A DNA stretch of 64,000 nt from Parafrankia discariae. GTDB lineage: Bacteria; Actinomycetota; Actinomycetes; Frankiales; Frankiaceae. Under the pieces are notes generated by a model that saw only the letters and a program-made list of their open reading frames with translations, was not told where the DNA came from and did not search any database. This document shows, in pieces, positions 35,229-44,077 of this stretch. Within the stretch, counting starts at the first letter, position 1. The number at the start of each line of letters is the position of its first letter. Location of the stretch: NCBI RefSeq assembly GCF_000373365.1, contig NZ_KB891126.1, positions 62,106-126,105 of the forward strand. The letters are read 5' to 3'. The position numbers and the translations under genes were made by a program.

Positions 35229-36389
35229 GTGCGCGCCAGCCGGCTCCTTTCCGTCCTTTTGCTGCTGCAGACCCGCGGCCGGCTGACGGCCCGCGAGATG
35301 GCCGCCGAGCTGGAGGTCTCGGTCCGGACGGTCTACCGGGACCTGGACGCGCTCGCCGAGGCCGGCGTCCCCGTGCTGGCGGAGCGCGGGGCCACCGGCG
35401 GATACGAGCTGCTCGCCGGCTACCGCACCCGGCTGACCGGGCTGACCGCGGCCGAGGCCGACTCCCTGCTGCTCGCCGGGCTCCCGGACACCGCCGCCGA
35501 GCTCGGCTTCGGCGCGGTCGCCGCCGCCGCCGAGCTCAAGCTGCTCGCCGCGCTCCCGGCCGAGGCCCGGGAGCGGGCGCTCCGGGTGCGGGAGCTCTTC
35601 CACCTGGACGCGCCCGGCTGGTTCCGCGCCGCCGAGCCGGTGCCGCTGCTCGCCGAGGTCGCCGGCGCGGTGTGGGGGCGGCGGCGCGTCCGGATCGACT
35701 ACCTGCGCTGGCGCGCCCCGCGCCGGGTGGTCCGTGAGCTCGAGCCGCTCGGGGTCGTCCTCAAGAGCGGCACCTGGTACGTCGTTGCCGCCGCTCGCGC
35801 CGGCGACGGCCAGGCCGACACCGCGGACGCTCCGCCCGCGGAACCCGCGGAACCCGCGGAACCCGCGGAGACGCCGGAAGCGGCTGGGACGTCCGCGTCG
35901 GCCGAGGTGACGGAGGCGGCTGACCCGGCTGACCCGGCCTCGGCCTTCGACGGGTCCGTGCGGGTGTACCGGGTCGCGAAGATCCTCGGCTTCGCGGCGC
36001 TGCCGGAGACGTTCGAGCGGCCGGAGCACTTCGACCTGCCGGCCTACTGGCAGCGGTGGACCGCCGGGTACGAGGCCGGGGTCTACCGCGGGACCGCCAC
36101 GGTGCGGCTGTCCCCGGAGGGCCGGCGGATGGTCCCCTTCCGGCTCGCCCCGGCGGTGGCGTGGGCGGTCGAGCAGACCGCGGGCGAGCCGGACGCCGAC
36201 GGCTGGGTGCGCGCCGAGCTGCCGATCGAGTCGGTCCGGCACGCCCGGGGCGACCTGCTCGTGCTCGGCCCCGACCTGGAGGTGCTCGGTCCTCCGGAGC
36301 TGCGCGCGGCGATGGCGGAGGCGGCCGCGGGCCTGGCGGCACGCTACAGCCCGCCCGCGAACCCGCCCGCCCGCCGACCCGGATGCTGA
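35229..36389 (+). CDS. YafY-type HTH/WYL-domain transcriptional regulator
   Basis: 386 residues, GTG start. The N-terminal HTH is RASRLLSVLLLLQTRGRLTAREMAAELEVSVRTVYRDLDALAEAGVPV (residues 2-49); the WYL domain region includes RRVRIDYLRWR and GVVLKSGTWYVVAAARA. An Ala/Glu/Pro-rich insertion with tandem AEP triplets (about residues 197-236) interrupts it before VYRVAKILGFAAL and the WCX-like C-domain. WYL regulators respond to nucleic acid or other small ligands. It is divergent from a VOC gene over a perfect palindrome, so repression of both genes is likely. Confidence 0.9.
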   Translation: MRASRLLSVLLLLQTRGRLTAREMAAELEVSVRTVYRDLDALAEAGVPVLAERGATGGYELLAGYRTRLTGLTAAEADSLLLAGLPDTAAELGFGAVAAAAELKLLAALPAEARERALRVRELFHLDAPGWFRAAEPVPLLAEVAGAVWGRRRVRIDYLRWRAPRRVVRELEPLGVVLKSGTWYVVAAARAGDGQADTADAPPAEPAEPAEPAETPEAAGTSASAEVTEAADPADPASAFDGSVRVYRVAKILGFAALPETFERPEHFDLPAYWQRWTAGYEAGVYRGTATVRLSPEGRRMVPFRLAPAVAWAVEQTAGEPDADGWVRAELPIESVRHARGDLLVLGPDLEVLGPPELRAAMAEAAAGLAARYSPPANPPARRPGC

Positions 36390-36502
36390 CCCGGGTGCTG
36401 AGATGCCCGGCCCCCGGCCCGGCCCCCGGCCGGGAAGCGCTGGCATGCTGAACGGATAACGCGCGGACCACAGTGGTAGCCGCGCGAGGAGGAGCGCAGC
36501 GC

Positions 36503-37816
36503 ATGACGACGTCCGCCCCCGAATCCGAGCGCGCCCAGGTGATCGGGGACGTCTTCACCGCGGCGTTCGGTGAGCTGATGGCCGCCGAGCCGGGCGCGTT
36601 CCGGCGCAAGTTCCGGAAGATGGCGGCCTCACCGTTCGCGTTCTACCGGGGTTCGGCCGCGCTTTTCTACGCCGATGTCCACGACCTCGACGACCCGTTC
36701 CTCGACGAGCGGACGAGCCGGGTGTGGATTCACGGTGACCTGCACGCGGAGAACTTCGGTACCTACATGAGCAGCAACGGGGTGCTGGTCTTCAACGTCA
36801 ACGACTTCGACGAGGCCTACGTCGGGCCGTTTCGCTGGGACCTGCGCCGGCTGGTGGCCAGCCTCGCGCTGCTCGGCCGGGCCAAGGCGCTCAGCGACGC
36901 CGTGATCACCGGCCTCGTCGAGGCCTGCGCGGACGCCTACCGGGAGAAGATCCGCGACCTCGCCGAGGGCGGGTCGTCGGCGGACCTGCTGACCCGGACG
37001 TCCACCTCGGGTGTGGTGCACGCGTTCCTGCAGCAGGCGCGGCGCTCCACCCGGGTCGGCCTGCTCGACGACCTCACGGTGGTCGAGCACTACGACCGGC
37101 GCTTCGCCCGGGTGGACGGCGTCACCGCGGTTGACGAGGAGACCCGTGCGAAGGTCCTCGAGGCGTTCGACCGTTACCTGGCGACGGTGCCGCCGGGCCG
37201 GCGCACCCGTCCGGTGTCGCTGACCGTCAAGGACGTCGTCGCCCGGCGCGGGGTGGGCATCGGCAGCGCCGGCCTGCCGTCCTACAACCTGCTCGTCGAG
37301 GGCCAGACCGAGGCGCTCGACAACGACGTCGTCCTGTACATGAAGCAGGGGCAGGTCCCGGCGGTCAGCCGTTTCGTCTCCGACGAGCGGATCCGCGAGT
37401 ACTTCCACCACCAGGGCCATCGGACGGCCGTCTCGCAGCGGGCGCTGCAGGCCGACAGCGACACCTGGCTCGGCCACACCGAGGTCGACGGTGTCGGCCA
37501 GCTCGTCGCCGAGGTGTCGCCGTACGCGCAGGACCTGGACTGGTCCGAGGTGAACGAGCGGGAGCAGATGTTCGCCCTGGTCGCCGACCTCGGCCGGTCG
37601 ACCGCGCGGATGCACGCCGTCGCCGACGACGAGAGCGAGCACGACCTGGTCAGCTTCTCCACCGAGGACGCGATCCACGAGGCGATCTCGGCGGACGAGA
37701 AGTCGTTCACGGCGTCCCTGGTCGAGTTCGCGCACGACTACGGCGCCCAGGTCCACCACGACCACGCGCTGTTCGTCGACATGTTCCGCAACGGGCAGAT
37801 CATCGACGTCGACTGA
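36503..37816 (+). CDS. DUF2252 protein (kinase-like fold)
   Basis: 437 residues, ATG at 36503 with GAGGAGGAG upstream. Conserved DUF2252 blocks are present: KMAASPFAFYRGSAALFY, RVWIHGDLHAENFGTY (an HGDxHxxNF loop like the catalytic loop of aminoglycoside-phosphotransferase-fold kinases), VFNVNDFDEAYVGPFRWDLRRL (DFD, metal-binding-like) and LYMKQGQVPAVSRF (Lys). It may phosphorylate a small molecule, but no member's reaction is firmly known to me. It is a single-gene unit ending in a 22-bp-stem hairpin. Confidence 0.88.
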   Translation: MTTSAPESERAQVIGDVFTAAFGELMAAEPGAFRRKFRKMAASPFAFYRGSAALFYADVHDLDDPFLDERTSRVWIHGDLHAENFGTYMSSNGVLVFNVNDFDEAYVGPFRWDLRRLVASLALLGRAKALSDAVITGLVEACADAYREKIRDLAEGGSSADLLTRTSTSGVVHAFLQQARRSTRVGLLDDLTVVEHYDRRFARVDGVTAVDEETRAKVLEAFDRYLATVPPGRRTRPVSLTVKDVVARRGVGIGSAGLPSYNLLVEGQTEALDNDVVLYMKQGQVPAVSRFVSDERIREYFHHQGHRTAVSQRALQADSDTWLGHTEVDGVGQLVAEVSPYAQDLDWSEVNEREQMFALVADLGRSTARMHAVADDESEHDLVSFSTEDAIHEAISADEKSFTASLVEFAHDYGAQVHHDHALFVDMFRNGQIIDVD

Positions 37817-37820
37817 GGCC

Positions 37821-37866
37821 AGGCGCGCGGCCAGGCACCGACCCGTCGGTGCCTGGCCGCGCGCCT
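37821..37866. terminator. Very long bidirectional terminator hairpin, 22-bp arms
   Basis: 37821-37842 and 37845-37866 are perfectly complementary; the two-base centre means a slightly shorter stem in practice. It starts 5 bp after the DUF2252 stop and ends 13 bp before the convergent stop at 37880. Confidence 0.8.
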
Positions 37867-37879
37867 GCCGGCCGGGCGG

Positions 37880-38563
37880 TCAGACGCCGAGGAAGTCCAG
37901 CACGGCGTTCATCGCCCGCGGGTTGGCCTGCACGGAGAAGTGGTCGGCGCCCTCGATGGTCCGTCCGGTGGCCTTGGGGAACAGCGCGGCCAGCTCCTCG
38001 GGGGAGCCCGCCCCCTCGTCCCGCTCGCCGGTGACGATCAGGACCTCGCAGCCGACGGTGGCCAGCTCGGCCGCCGTGAGCGTCCGCCGCGGCCGGCGGG
38101 CGAACGCGTCCACCGCCGCCATGTCGTTGCCGGCGCGCCGGGCGAGCCCGCGGATCAGCCGGGCCAGGATGTCGGTGCCGTCGTCCTGCGCCGGGGTGGC
38201 GCCGAGCACCGGGCCCCGCTGCGGGCGGGGCTCCAGCAGCCGCGGGCCCACGCCCATCAGGGCGAGCCGGTTGAACGGCGCCAGCCCGCGCACCGCGCAC
38301 TCGAGCAGCAGGTGGGCGCCCGCGGAGAAACCGACGGCGTCGACGGGCCCGCGCCCGGCGAACGCCTCGGCGATCTCGGCGGCGGCGTCCGGGTAGGCCG
38401 CCGGATCGGTGTCCCGGCGGGAGCGGCCGTGCCCGGGGAGGTCGACGGCGATGACCTCGCGGCCCGCCTCCTGGAGCAGGTCGATCCAGCCGGACCCACG
38501 CCAGCCGTGGTCGCTCGACGACGCGAGGCCGTGGACCAGGACCACCGGCGAGATGTCAGCCAT
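37880..38563 (-). CDS. Alpha/beta hydrolase
   Basis: 227 residues, ATG at 38563. A compact hydrolase with the oxyanion motif VVLVHGLASSSDHG (residues 7-20), VIAVDLPGHGRSRRD, the nucleophile elbow VGFSAGAHLL (Ser80), an acidic residue in IVTGERDEGAGSPEEL and the His in IEGADHFSVQANP. The triad is complete and the short cap resembles small esterases and 3-oxoadipate enol-lactonase-like proteins. It is divergent from the MarR/MFS efflux pair 109 bp away; whether they share control is unknown. Confidence 0.83.
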   Translation of the reverse strand: MADISPVVLVHGLASSSDHGWRGSGWIDLLQEAGREVIAVDLPGHGRSRRDTDPAAYPDAAAEIAEAFAGRGPVDAVGFSAGAHLLLECAVRGLAPFNRLALMGVGPRLLEPRPQRGPVLGATPAQDDGTDILARLIRGLARRAGNDMAAVDAFARRPRRTLTAAELATVGCEVLIVTGERDEGAGSPEELAALFPKATGRTIEGADHFSVQANPRAMNAVLDFLGV

Positions 38564-38647
38564 ATCGGGACAGTAATCCCAGCTCGCCGGCCGGCGCGCC
38601 CGATTCCGGACCTGGCCGGGGCTGTCGGCGTACATCTGGTCAGTCCG

Positions 38648-38659
38648 GACTTGTAAGTC
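38648..38659. promoter_or_regulatory. Short palindrome before marR, possible MarR operator
   Basis: GACTT-GT-AAGTC lies 12 bp upstream of the MarR start codon at 38672. Its closeness to the start suggests that bound protein would block transcription initiation. Confidence 0.4.
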
Positions 38660-38671
38660 TAGGCTGATGGA

Positions 38672-39142
38672 ATGCTCGCAGACGCTGAGATCGCCCAGGC
38701 CGGCGCACCCGAGGCGGGTGACGTCCTCGAGATCGCCGCCAGGCTGCGGCTGAGCGTGAGCCTGCTGGTGCGGCGGCTGCGCCTGGTGCAGCCGGCCGGC
38801 GAGCTGACCGTCGGCGAGATCGCGGCCCTCGTGCGCCTCGAGCGCGGCGGCCCGTCCACCGCCGCGGCCCTCGCGAAGAAAGAGACGATCAGCCCACAGT
38901 CGATGGGAGCGACGCTCGCCGGGCTCGAGGATCGCGGCCTCGTCGAGCGCCGGCCGGATCCGGCCGACGGCCGGCGGGTGATCCTCTCGCTGGCCGACGC
39001 CGGGCACGAGGCGCTGCGCGACCGGCGTAACGCCCGCAGCGAGCAGCTCGCGCGGGCGCTCTCCACCGGCTTCAGTGACGCCGAGCTCGACTGCCTGAAA
39101 GCCGCCGGGCCGCTGCTCGAGCGCCTGGCGCAGAGCCTGTGA
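38672..39142 (+). CDS. MarR-family transcriptional regulator
   Basis: 156 residues. The winged-helix core is VGEIAALVRLERGGPSTAAALAKKETISPQSMGATLAGLEDRGLVERRPDPADGRRVILSLADAG (about residues 47-112), with the DxRR wing motif typical of MarR (DPADGRR). Helices at both ends form the dimer domain. Its stop overlaps the start of an MFS exporter (TGATG), the textbook arrangement of a drug-responsive repressor with its efflux pump. Confidence 0.92.
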   Translation: MLADAEIAQAGAPEAGDVLEIAARLRLSVSLLVRRLRLVQPAGELTVGEIAALVRLERGGPSTAAALAKKETISPQSMGATLAGLEDRGLVERRPDPADGRRVILSLADAGHEALRDRRNARSEQLARALSTGFSDAELDCLKAAGPLLERLAQSL

Positions 39143-40983
39143 TGGCGAAGGCGACCACCACCACCGGAAAGCACCGCTGGGCCGTCCTCGCGAACACGAC
39201 CGCCGCCGTCTTCATGTCGGCGCTGGACGGCTCCATCGTCCTGATCGCCCTGCCGCCGATCTTCCTCGGCATCGACCTGGATCCGCTCGCGCCCGGCAAC
39301 GTCAGCTACCTGCTCTGGATGATCATGGGATACCGCCTGGTGCAGGCGGTGCTCGTCGTCCCACTGGGGCGGTTGGGCGACATGTTCGGCCGGGTGCGGA
39401 TCTACAACGCCGGTTTCGTGGTCTTCACCGTCGCCTCCATCCTGCTGTCCTTCGATCCCTTCCACGGGCGCTCCGCCGCGACCTGGCTGATCGGCTGGCG
39501 GGTGCTGCAGGCGGTGGGCGGCTCCATGCTGGCCGCGAACTCGGCCGCGATCCTCACCGACGTCTTCCCGGCCGACCAGCGTGGTCTCGCGCTCGGCATC
39601 AACCAGGTCGCCGCGCTCGCCGGACAGTTCATCGGCCTGGTCGCCGGCGGGGTGCTGGCCGTCCTGGACTGGCGCGCGGTGTTCTGGGTGAACGTGCCCG
39701 TCGGTGTCTTCGGCACCATCTGGGCCTACCGGACGCTGCGCGAGCCCGAGCGCCGGGAGCGCCCGAAACGGGACCGTTTCGACTGGTGGGGCAACGTCAC
39801 CTTCTCGGTGGGCCTGGGCGCGGTGCTGATCGCCGTCACCGAGGGCCTGCAGCCCTACAAGAACCACACGATGGCCTGGACCAGTCCGAAGGTCCTGGCG
39901 CTGCTCATCGGCGGTGTGCTGCTCCTGGTGGCCTTCGTCGTCATCGAGAAACGGTTCGAGTCACCGATGTTCGAGCTCGCGCTGTTCCGCATCCGGGCCT
40001 TCAGCGCCGGGAACGCGGCGAGCCTGGCGGTGTCGGTCGCGCGCGGCGGCCTACAGTTCATGCTGATCATCTGGTTGCAGGGAATCTGGCTGCCCCTGCA
40101 CGGCTACGACTTCGACGACACCCCCTTCTGGGCCGGGATCTACCTGCTGCCGCTGACCGCCGGCGTCCTCGTCGCGGGCCCGCTGGCCGGGTTCCTGTCC
40201 GACCGTTCCGGCGCCCGCGGCCTGGCCACCACCGGAATGCTGGTGTTCGCGGGCAGCTTCATCGGCCTCATGCTGCTGCCCGTCAACTTCTCGTACTGGG
40301 CGTTCGGCCTGCTGATCACCGTGAACGGCATCGGCGCCGGGATGTTCTCCGCGCCGAACTCGTCCTCGATCATGACCAGCATCCCGTCCCACCTGCGCGG
40401 GGTCGGATCCGGGATGCGCTCGACCTTCCAGAACGCCGGCAGCGCGCTGTCCATCGGCATCTTCTTCTCGCTGATGGTCGCCGGGCTCTCGGGCAGCCTG
40501 CCGGGAGCCTTCTCCACCGGCCTGCGGGCGGAGGGCGTGCCCGCCGACGTCGCCCAGCAGGTCGGCTCGCTGCCTCCGGTGGCGTCGCTGTTCGCCGCGG
40601 TGCTCGGCCTGAACCCGGTCGAGCACCTGCTGAGCTCGACCGGCACGTTGGACGCCCTGGCGCCGGACCACCGGGCGACCGTGACCGGCCGGGAGTTCTT
40701 CCCCAACCTCATCTCGGCGCCGTTCCACGACGGCCTGGTCGTCGTGTTCGCCGCCTCGGCGCTGCTCAGCCTGCTCGCCGCCGCGGCGTCGGCGTTGCGC
40801 GGCGCCCACCAGGCCGCGCGGGACCCGCTCGAACCGGTCCCGCTCGAGGTGGGCCTGCTCGAGATGGTGCCGGCGGAGCCCGTCCTCGTCGAGCCGGCGG
40901 GCCGCGAGCGCGGCGGCTCCGGGACGGCCGGCGCGGGCCCACCCGAAGCCGATGACCCGGGCGCTACCGACCCCCCGGGGTGA
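39142..40983 (+). CDS. MFS transporter, DHA2 (14-TM) drug-efflux type
   Basis: 613 residues. ATG at 39142 overlaps the marR stop by one base; GTG at 39139 is the alternative. It has about 14 predicted membrane helices. Motif A-like sequence VPLGRLGDMFGRVRIYNAG follows helix 2, and RVLQAVGGSMLAANSAAIL is the motif-B/C region of DHA2 exporters. After the last helix (about residue 553) there is an acidic/Pro-rich cytoplasmic tail. It probably exports a toxic small molecule using the proton gradient and is repressed by the coupled MarR protein. Its last 20 bp overlap the convergent response-regulator gene. Confidence 0.92.
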   Translation: MAKATTTTGKHRWAVLANTTAAVFMSALDGSIVLIALPPIFLGIDLDPLAPGNVSYLLWMIMGYRLVQAVLVVPLGRLGDMFGRVRIYNAGFVVFTVASILLSFDPFHGRSAATWLIGWRVLQAVGGSMLAANSAAILTDVFPADQRGLALGINQVAALAGQFIGLVAGGVLAVLDWRAVFWVNVPVGVFGTIWAYRTLREPERRERPKRDRFDWWGNVTFSVGLGAVLIAVTEGLQPYKNHTMAWTSPKVLALLIGGVLLLVAFVVIEKRFESPMFELALFRIRAFSAGNAASLAVSVARGGLQFMLIIWLQGIWLPLHGYDFDDTPFWAGIYLLPLTAGVLVAGPLAGFLSDRSGARGLATTGMLVFAGSFIGLMLLPVNFSYWAFGLLITVNGIGAGMFSAPNSSSIMTSIPSHLRGVGSGMRSTFQNAGSALSIGIFFSLMVAGLSGSLPGAFSTGLRAEGVPADVAQQVGSLPPVASLFAAVLGLNPVEHLLSSTGTLDALAPDHRATVTGREFFPNLISAPFHDGLVVVFAASALLSLLAAAASALRGAHQAARDPLEPVPLEVGLLEMVPAEPVLVEPAGRERGGSGTAGAGPPEADDPGATDPPG

Positions 40984-41629
40984 CCAGCCCCGTCTCGTAG
41001 GCGACGACGACCGCCTGGACCCGGTCCCGTAGCCGTAGCTTGGCGAGGATCCGGGCCACATGGGTCTTCACCGTGGCCTCACTGAGCTGGAAACGCGCCG
41101 CCAGCTCGGCGTTGCTCAGGCCACGGGCGAGAAACCGGAGGACCTCCAGCTCCCGTGGGGTCAGCGTCGCCAGGTCGCGATGCGTCGCGGCGGCCACCCG
41201 CTCCGGCGCGGCGAACCGCTCCACCAGCCGGCGGGTGATCGTCGGTGCGAGCAGCGCGTCCCCCGCGCGGACCAGCCGGACGGCGGCCACCAGTTGCTCG
41301 GGGCTGACGTCCTTGAGCAGGAAGCCGCTGGCGCCGGCGGTCAGCGCCGAGTAGACGTACTGGTCGACGTCGAACGTGGTCAGGATGATCACCCGGGGTG
41401 CCTCCGCCGGGGTGCTCAGGATCCGGCGGGTGGCCTCCAGCCCGTCCATCACCGGCATGCGGATGTCCATGAGCACGACATCCGGGCAGGTCCGCCGGAC
41501 GGCGTCGACGGCCTGGGCGCCGTCGGCGGCGTCCGCGGCGACCTCGATCCCGTCGGCGGTGAGAATCATCCGGAACCCCGCGCGGACCAGCGCCTGATCG
41601 TCGGCGACGACCACCCGCAGCGGCGTCAC
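40964..41629 (-). CDS. NarL/LuxR-type response regulator
   Basis: 221 residues. The receiver domain has VVVADDQALVRAGF (acid pair at 9-10), the phospho-acceptor Asp in VVLMDIRMPVMDG and the conserved Lys in FLLKDVSP. The LuxR HTH is LTPRELEVLRFLARGLSNAELAARFQLSEATVKTHVARILAKLRLRDR (about residues 155-203). Its GTG start overlaps the upstream kinase stop (GTGA). It likely activates the divergent ABC/FtsX exporter 43292-46527 or its own operon. Its 3' end overlaps the MFS gene tail. Confidence 0.95.
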   Translation of the reverse strand: MTPLRVVVADDQALVRAGFRMILTADGIEVAADAADGAQAVDAVRRTCPDVVLMDIRMPVMDGLEATRRILSTPAEAPRVIILTTFDVDQYVYSALTAGASGFLLKDVSPEQLVAAVRLVRAGDALLAPTITRRLVERFAAPERVAAATHRDLATLTPRELEVLRFLARGLSNAELAARFQLSEATVKTHVARILAKLRLRDRVQAVVVAYETGLVTPGGR

Positions 41630-43077
41630 GGGTTGTCCGGGCCGTCCGGGCCGTCCAGCGGGATCTCCGCCAGCACCCGGTACCCGCCGGTCGGGCGCGG
41701 GCCCGCCGTCAGCGTGCCACCGTAGACGGCGAGCCGTTCCCGCAGGCCGATCAGCCCGGTGCCGCCGCCCGCCCCGACCGCCGACGCCGAGCCGACCATC
41801 GAGCCCGCGCCGACCGCCGACACCGCCCCGCCCACCGAGGCCCGAACGCCGCCGGTGTCGATCACTTCGACCCGGACCAGCTCCGGCGAGTAGGTGACGG
41901 TGACGCGGACCCGCGCGCCGGCGGCATGCCGGACGGCGTTGGTCAACGCCTCCTGCCCCACCCGGAACGCGGCCAGGTCGACGCCGCCGGGCAACGGCAC
42001 CGGTGTTCCCACCGTGCTCAGCTCGACGTCGACACCCGTATCGCGGACGCGCCGCACCAGCCCGTCGAGGCGACCGAGCCCCGGCTGGGGAGTGAGGTCG
42101 TCGCCGCCGGTCGTGGTCAGCAGGCCCATGACGTGCCGAAGTTCGGTCATCGCGCTGCGGCCGCTGGCCTCCACCGCGCGCAGGGCCTCCCGCGCCTGGT
42201 CGGGCGCGGCGTCGAGCACCTTGCGGGCGGCGCCGGCCTGGATGACCATCACGCTCACATTGTGCGTGACCACGTCGTGCAGTTCGCGCGCGATACGGGC
42301 CCGTTCCTGATCGGTGGCCTGCCGGCGCTCCGCGGCCCGCTCCGCGTCCCGTACCCGCGCGCGCTGGGTGCGGGTGTGCGCGGCGTTCGCGGCCAGACCG
42401 AGCGGGATGAGCAGGAGGAAGGGGAAGTAGTCAGGGGCGATCTCGGGGATGCTCGTCCGGTGGTCGAGGCTGAGCACCACGACACCACCGGCCAGGCCCG
42501 CCGCCGCCCACGCCCGGTGCGGGCTGTACATCGCGGCGCTGTAGCCGGCGATCAGGCAGGCCGCGAACGCGAACGTCGTCAGGTCGTCGATGTGCACCCC
42601 GAGCTTCAGCAGCGCCGCCGCGGCGATGACGACTCCGTAGGTCGCCAGCGGGAAGCGCCGGCGCGCGGCCAGCGGCAGCGCGATGAGAACGGCCAGCGCC
42701 AGCTGCCAGTCCGCGACCTCCACCTGGACGGCGATGAGCCGCGGCGCCTCGGCCGGGTCCGGCGGTTCGGCCGGGTCCGGCGGCCCGGCCCGGCCCGCCG
42801 GTAGTGGCGCGGTCGGCGGCGCGGGCGCGGGCGGGGGCACCCGCACCGGCCGGTCCGGTCGCTCGACGGACCAGGCCTGACTCTCCCGTTGTTCCGGTAC
42901 GGCGAGGAGACGGTCACCGTGGATGGCGGTCATCGCGCCCAGGGCCAGCACCACGGCGAGGATCGCGTCGGCTGACCACGCCCAGACGGTGAGGCTGGCC
43001 GGGCCGGTCCGTTCCCGGTGCCGCCGCACCGCCGCCCAGATCACCGGCCCAGTCTGGCGCGAGTGGCGTCCGGCCAC
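41626..43077 (-). CDS. Sensor histidine kinase (HisKA_3/NarL-type)
   Basis: 483 residues from GTG 43077 (a later GTG is possible; no clear ribosome binding site). The N-terminal half has several membrane helices, interrupted after the first by a Pro-rich extracellular-type loop (PPPAPAPPTAPLPA, then PPDPAEPPDPAEAP). The dimerisation/phospho-acceptor region is RARIARELHDVVTHNVSVMVIQAGAARKVL (His in RELHD), the ATPase N box GQEALTNAVRHA, and the G box GGGTGLIGLRERLAVYGG. A Gly/Ser/Val-rich loop is inserted before the G box. It is coupled to the response regulator and divergent from an ABC transporter, suggesting it senses a membrane-active compound. Confidence 0.93.
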   Translation of the reverse strand: MAGRHSRQTGPVIWAAVRRHRERTGPASLTVWAWSADAILAVVLALGAMTAIHGDRLLAVPEQRESQAWSVERPDRPVRVPPPAPAPPTAPLPAGRAGPPDPAEPPDPAEAPRLIAVQVEVADWQLALAVLIALPLAARRRFPLATYGVVIAAAALLKLGVHIDDLTTFAFAACLIAGYSAAMYSPHRAWAAAGLAGGVVVLSLDHRTSIPEIAPDYFPFLLLIPLGLAANAAHTRTQRARVRDAERAAERRQATDQERARIARELHDVVTHNVSVMVIQAGAARKVLDAAPDQAREALRAVEASGRSAMTELRHVMGLLTTTGGDDLTPQPGLGRLDGLVRRVRDTGVDVELSTVGTPVPLPGGVDLAAFRVGQEALTNAVRHAAGARVRVTVTYSPELVRVEVIDTGGVRASVGGAVSAVGAGSMVGSASAVGAGGGTGLIGLRERLAVYGGTLTAGPRPTGGYRVLAEIPLDGPDGPDNP

Positions 43078-43291
43078 ATCCGCCGAGGTGCGCAGCGGCC
43101 GTACATCGCCGGCCTACCTCGCGGGGATGACGTCGCGCCCGCTCCGCCGAACGGAGCAGTGGACATCGGCATGACGGCCGACGCGCCCGCCCCGCGCCGG
43201 CCCCTAGCGTCCCGACCGACGCGGCCGAGACGGCGGCCGAGACGCGGCCGACCGACGCGGCCCACCGACGCCCGGACCTTGTGGAGGACCC

Positions 43292-44077
43292 ATGCCCGTG
43301 CCCCCAGCCATCGCCGTTCATGAGATCACCAAGAGATACGACGGCGCCGCCGCGGCGCTGTCCGGGATCTCGCTCACCGCGGCACCCGGCGAATCGCTGG
43401 CGATCGTCGGGCCGTCCGGCAGCGGCAAGTCGACGCTGCTGAACATGGTGGCCGGGCTGGACCGGCCGAGTACCGGCAGCGTCACGGTCGACGGTGTGCG
43501 GGTCGACCGGCTGAGCGAGACCGCCGCGGCGAAGTTCCGCCGCGCACGGATCGGAATGATCTTCCAGTTCTTCAACCTGCTCAATGATCTGACGGTCCTC
43601 GACAACGTGCTGCTGCCGGCCCAGCTGGCCGGCACGCCGGCCGCCCGGGCACGTGCCCGCGCCGACGAGCTGCTCGGCTACCTCGGCATGGCCGGGCACG
43701 CCGGCGCCTACCCGGGACGGCTCTCCGGCGGCGAGCGTCAGCGGGTCGCCGTCGCCCGCGCACTGATGAACCGGCCCGCGCTGCTCCTCGCGGACGAGCC
43801 GACCGGCGCGCTGGACAGCGCCGCCGCCGCCCAGGTCCGGGATCTGCTGGCCGCCGTCAACGCCGACGGGCAGACCATCCTGCTGGTCACCCATGACGCG
43901 GCGCTCGCCGCCTCCTGCGCGGGCCGCACCGTCGAACTGGTGGACGGGACCGTCGCCCGCGACACCGGTGCCCGCGACACCGGCACCGACACCGGCACCG
44001 ACACCGGGGACGGCGGTGCCGGTGCCGGCGGCGCCCGCGACACCGGCTCCGGTGACCCGGCTCCGGTGGCCCGGTGA
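43292..44077 (+). CDS. ABC transporter ATP-binding protein (MacB/LolD-like)
   Basis: 261 residues, ATG with GGAGG upstream. Walker A is GPSGSGKST (about residues 41-49), Q-loop IGMIFQFFNLLNDLTV, signature LSGGERQRVAVARAL, Walker B LLLADEPTGALD and H-loop VTHDAA. The C-terminal ~35 residues are a Thr/Asp/Gly-rich repeat (RDTGARDTGTDTGTDTG) absent from relatives. It energises the FtsX-type permease encoded next, which overlaps by GTGA. Such pairs export peptides, antibiotics or lipoproteins, or detoxify, and are often controlled by an adjacent two-component system as here. Confidence 0.95.
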   Translation: MPVPPAIAVHEITKRYDGAAAALSGISLTAAPGESLAIVGPSGSGKSTLLNMVAGLDRPSTGSVTVDGVRVDRLSETAAAKFRRARIGMIFQFFNLLNDLTVLDNVLLPAQLAGTPAARARARADELLGYLGMAGHAGAYPGRLSGGERQRVAVARALMNRPALLLADEPTGALDSAAAAQVRDLLAAVNADGQTILLVTHDAALAASCAGRTVELVDGTVARDTGARDTGTDTGTDTGDGGAGAGGARDTGSGDPAPVAR

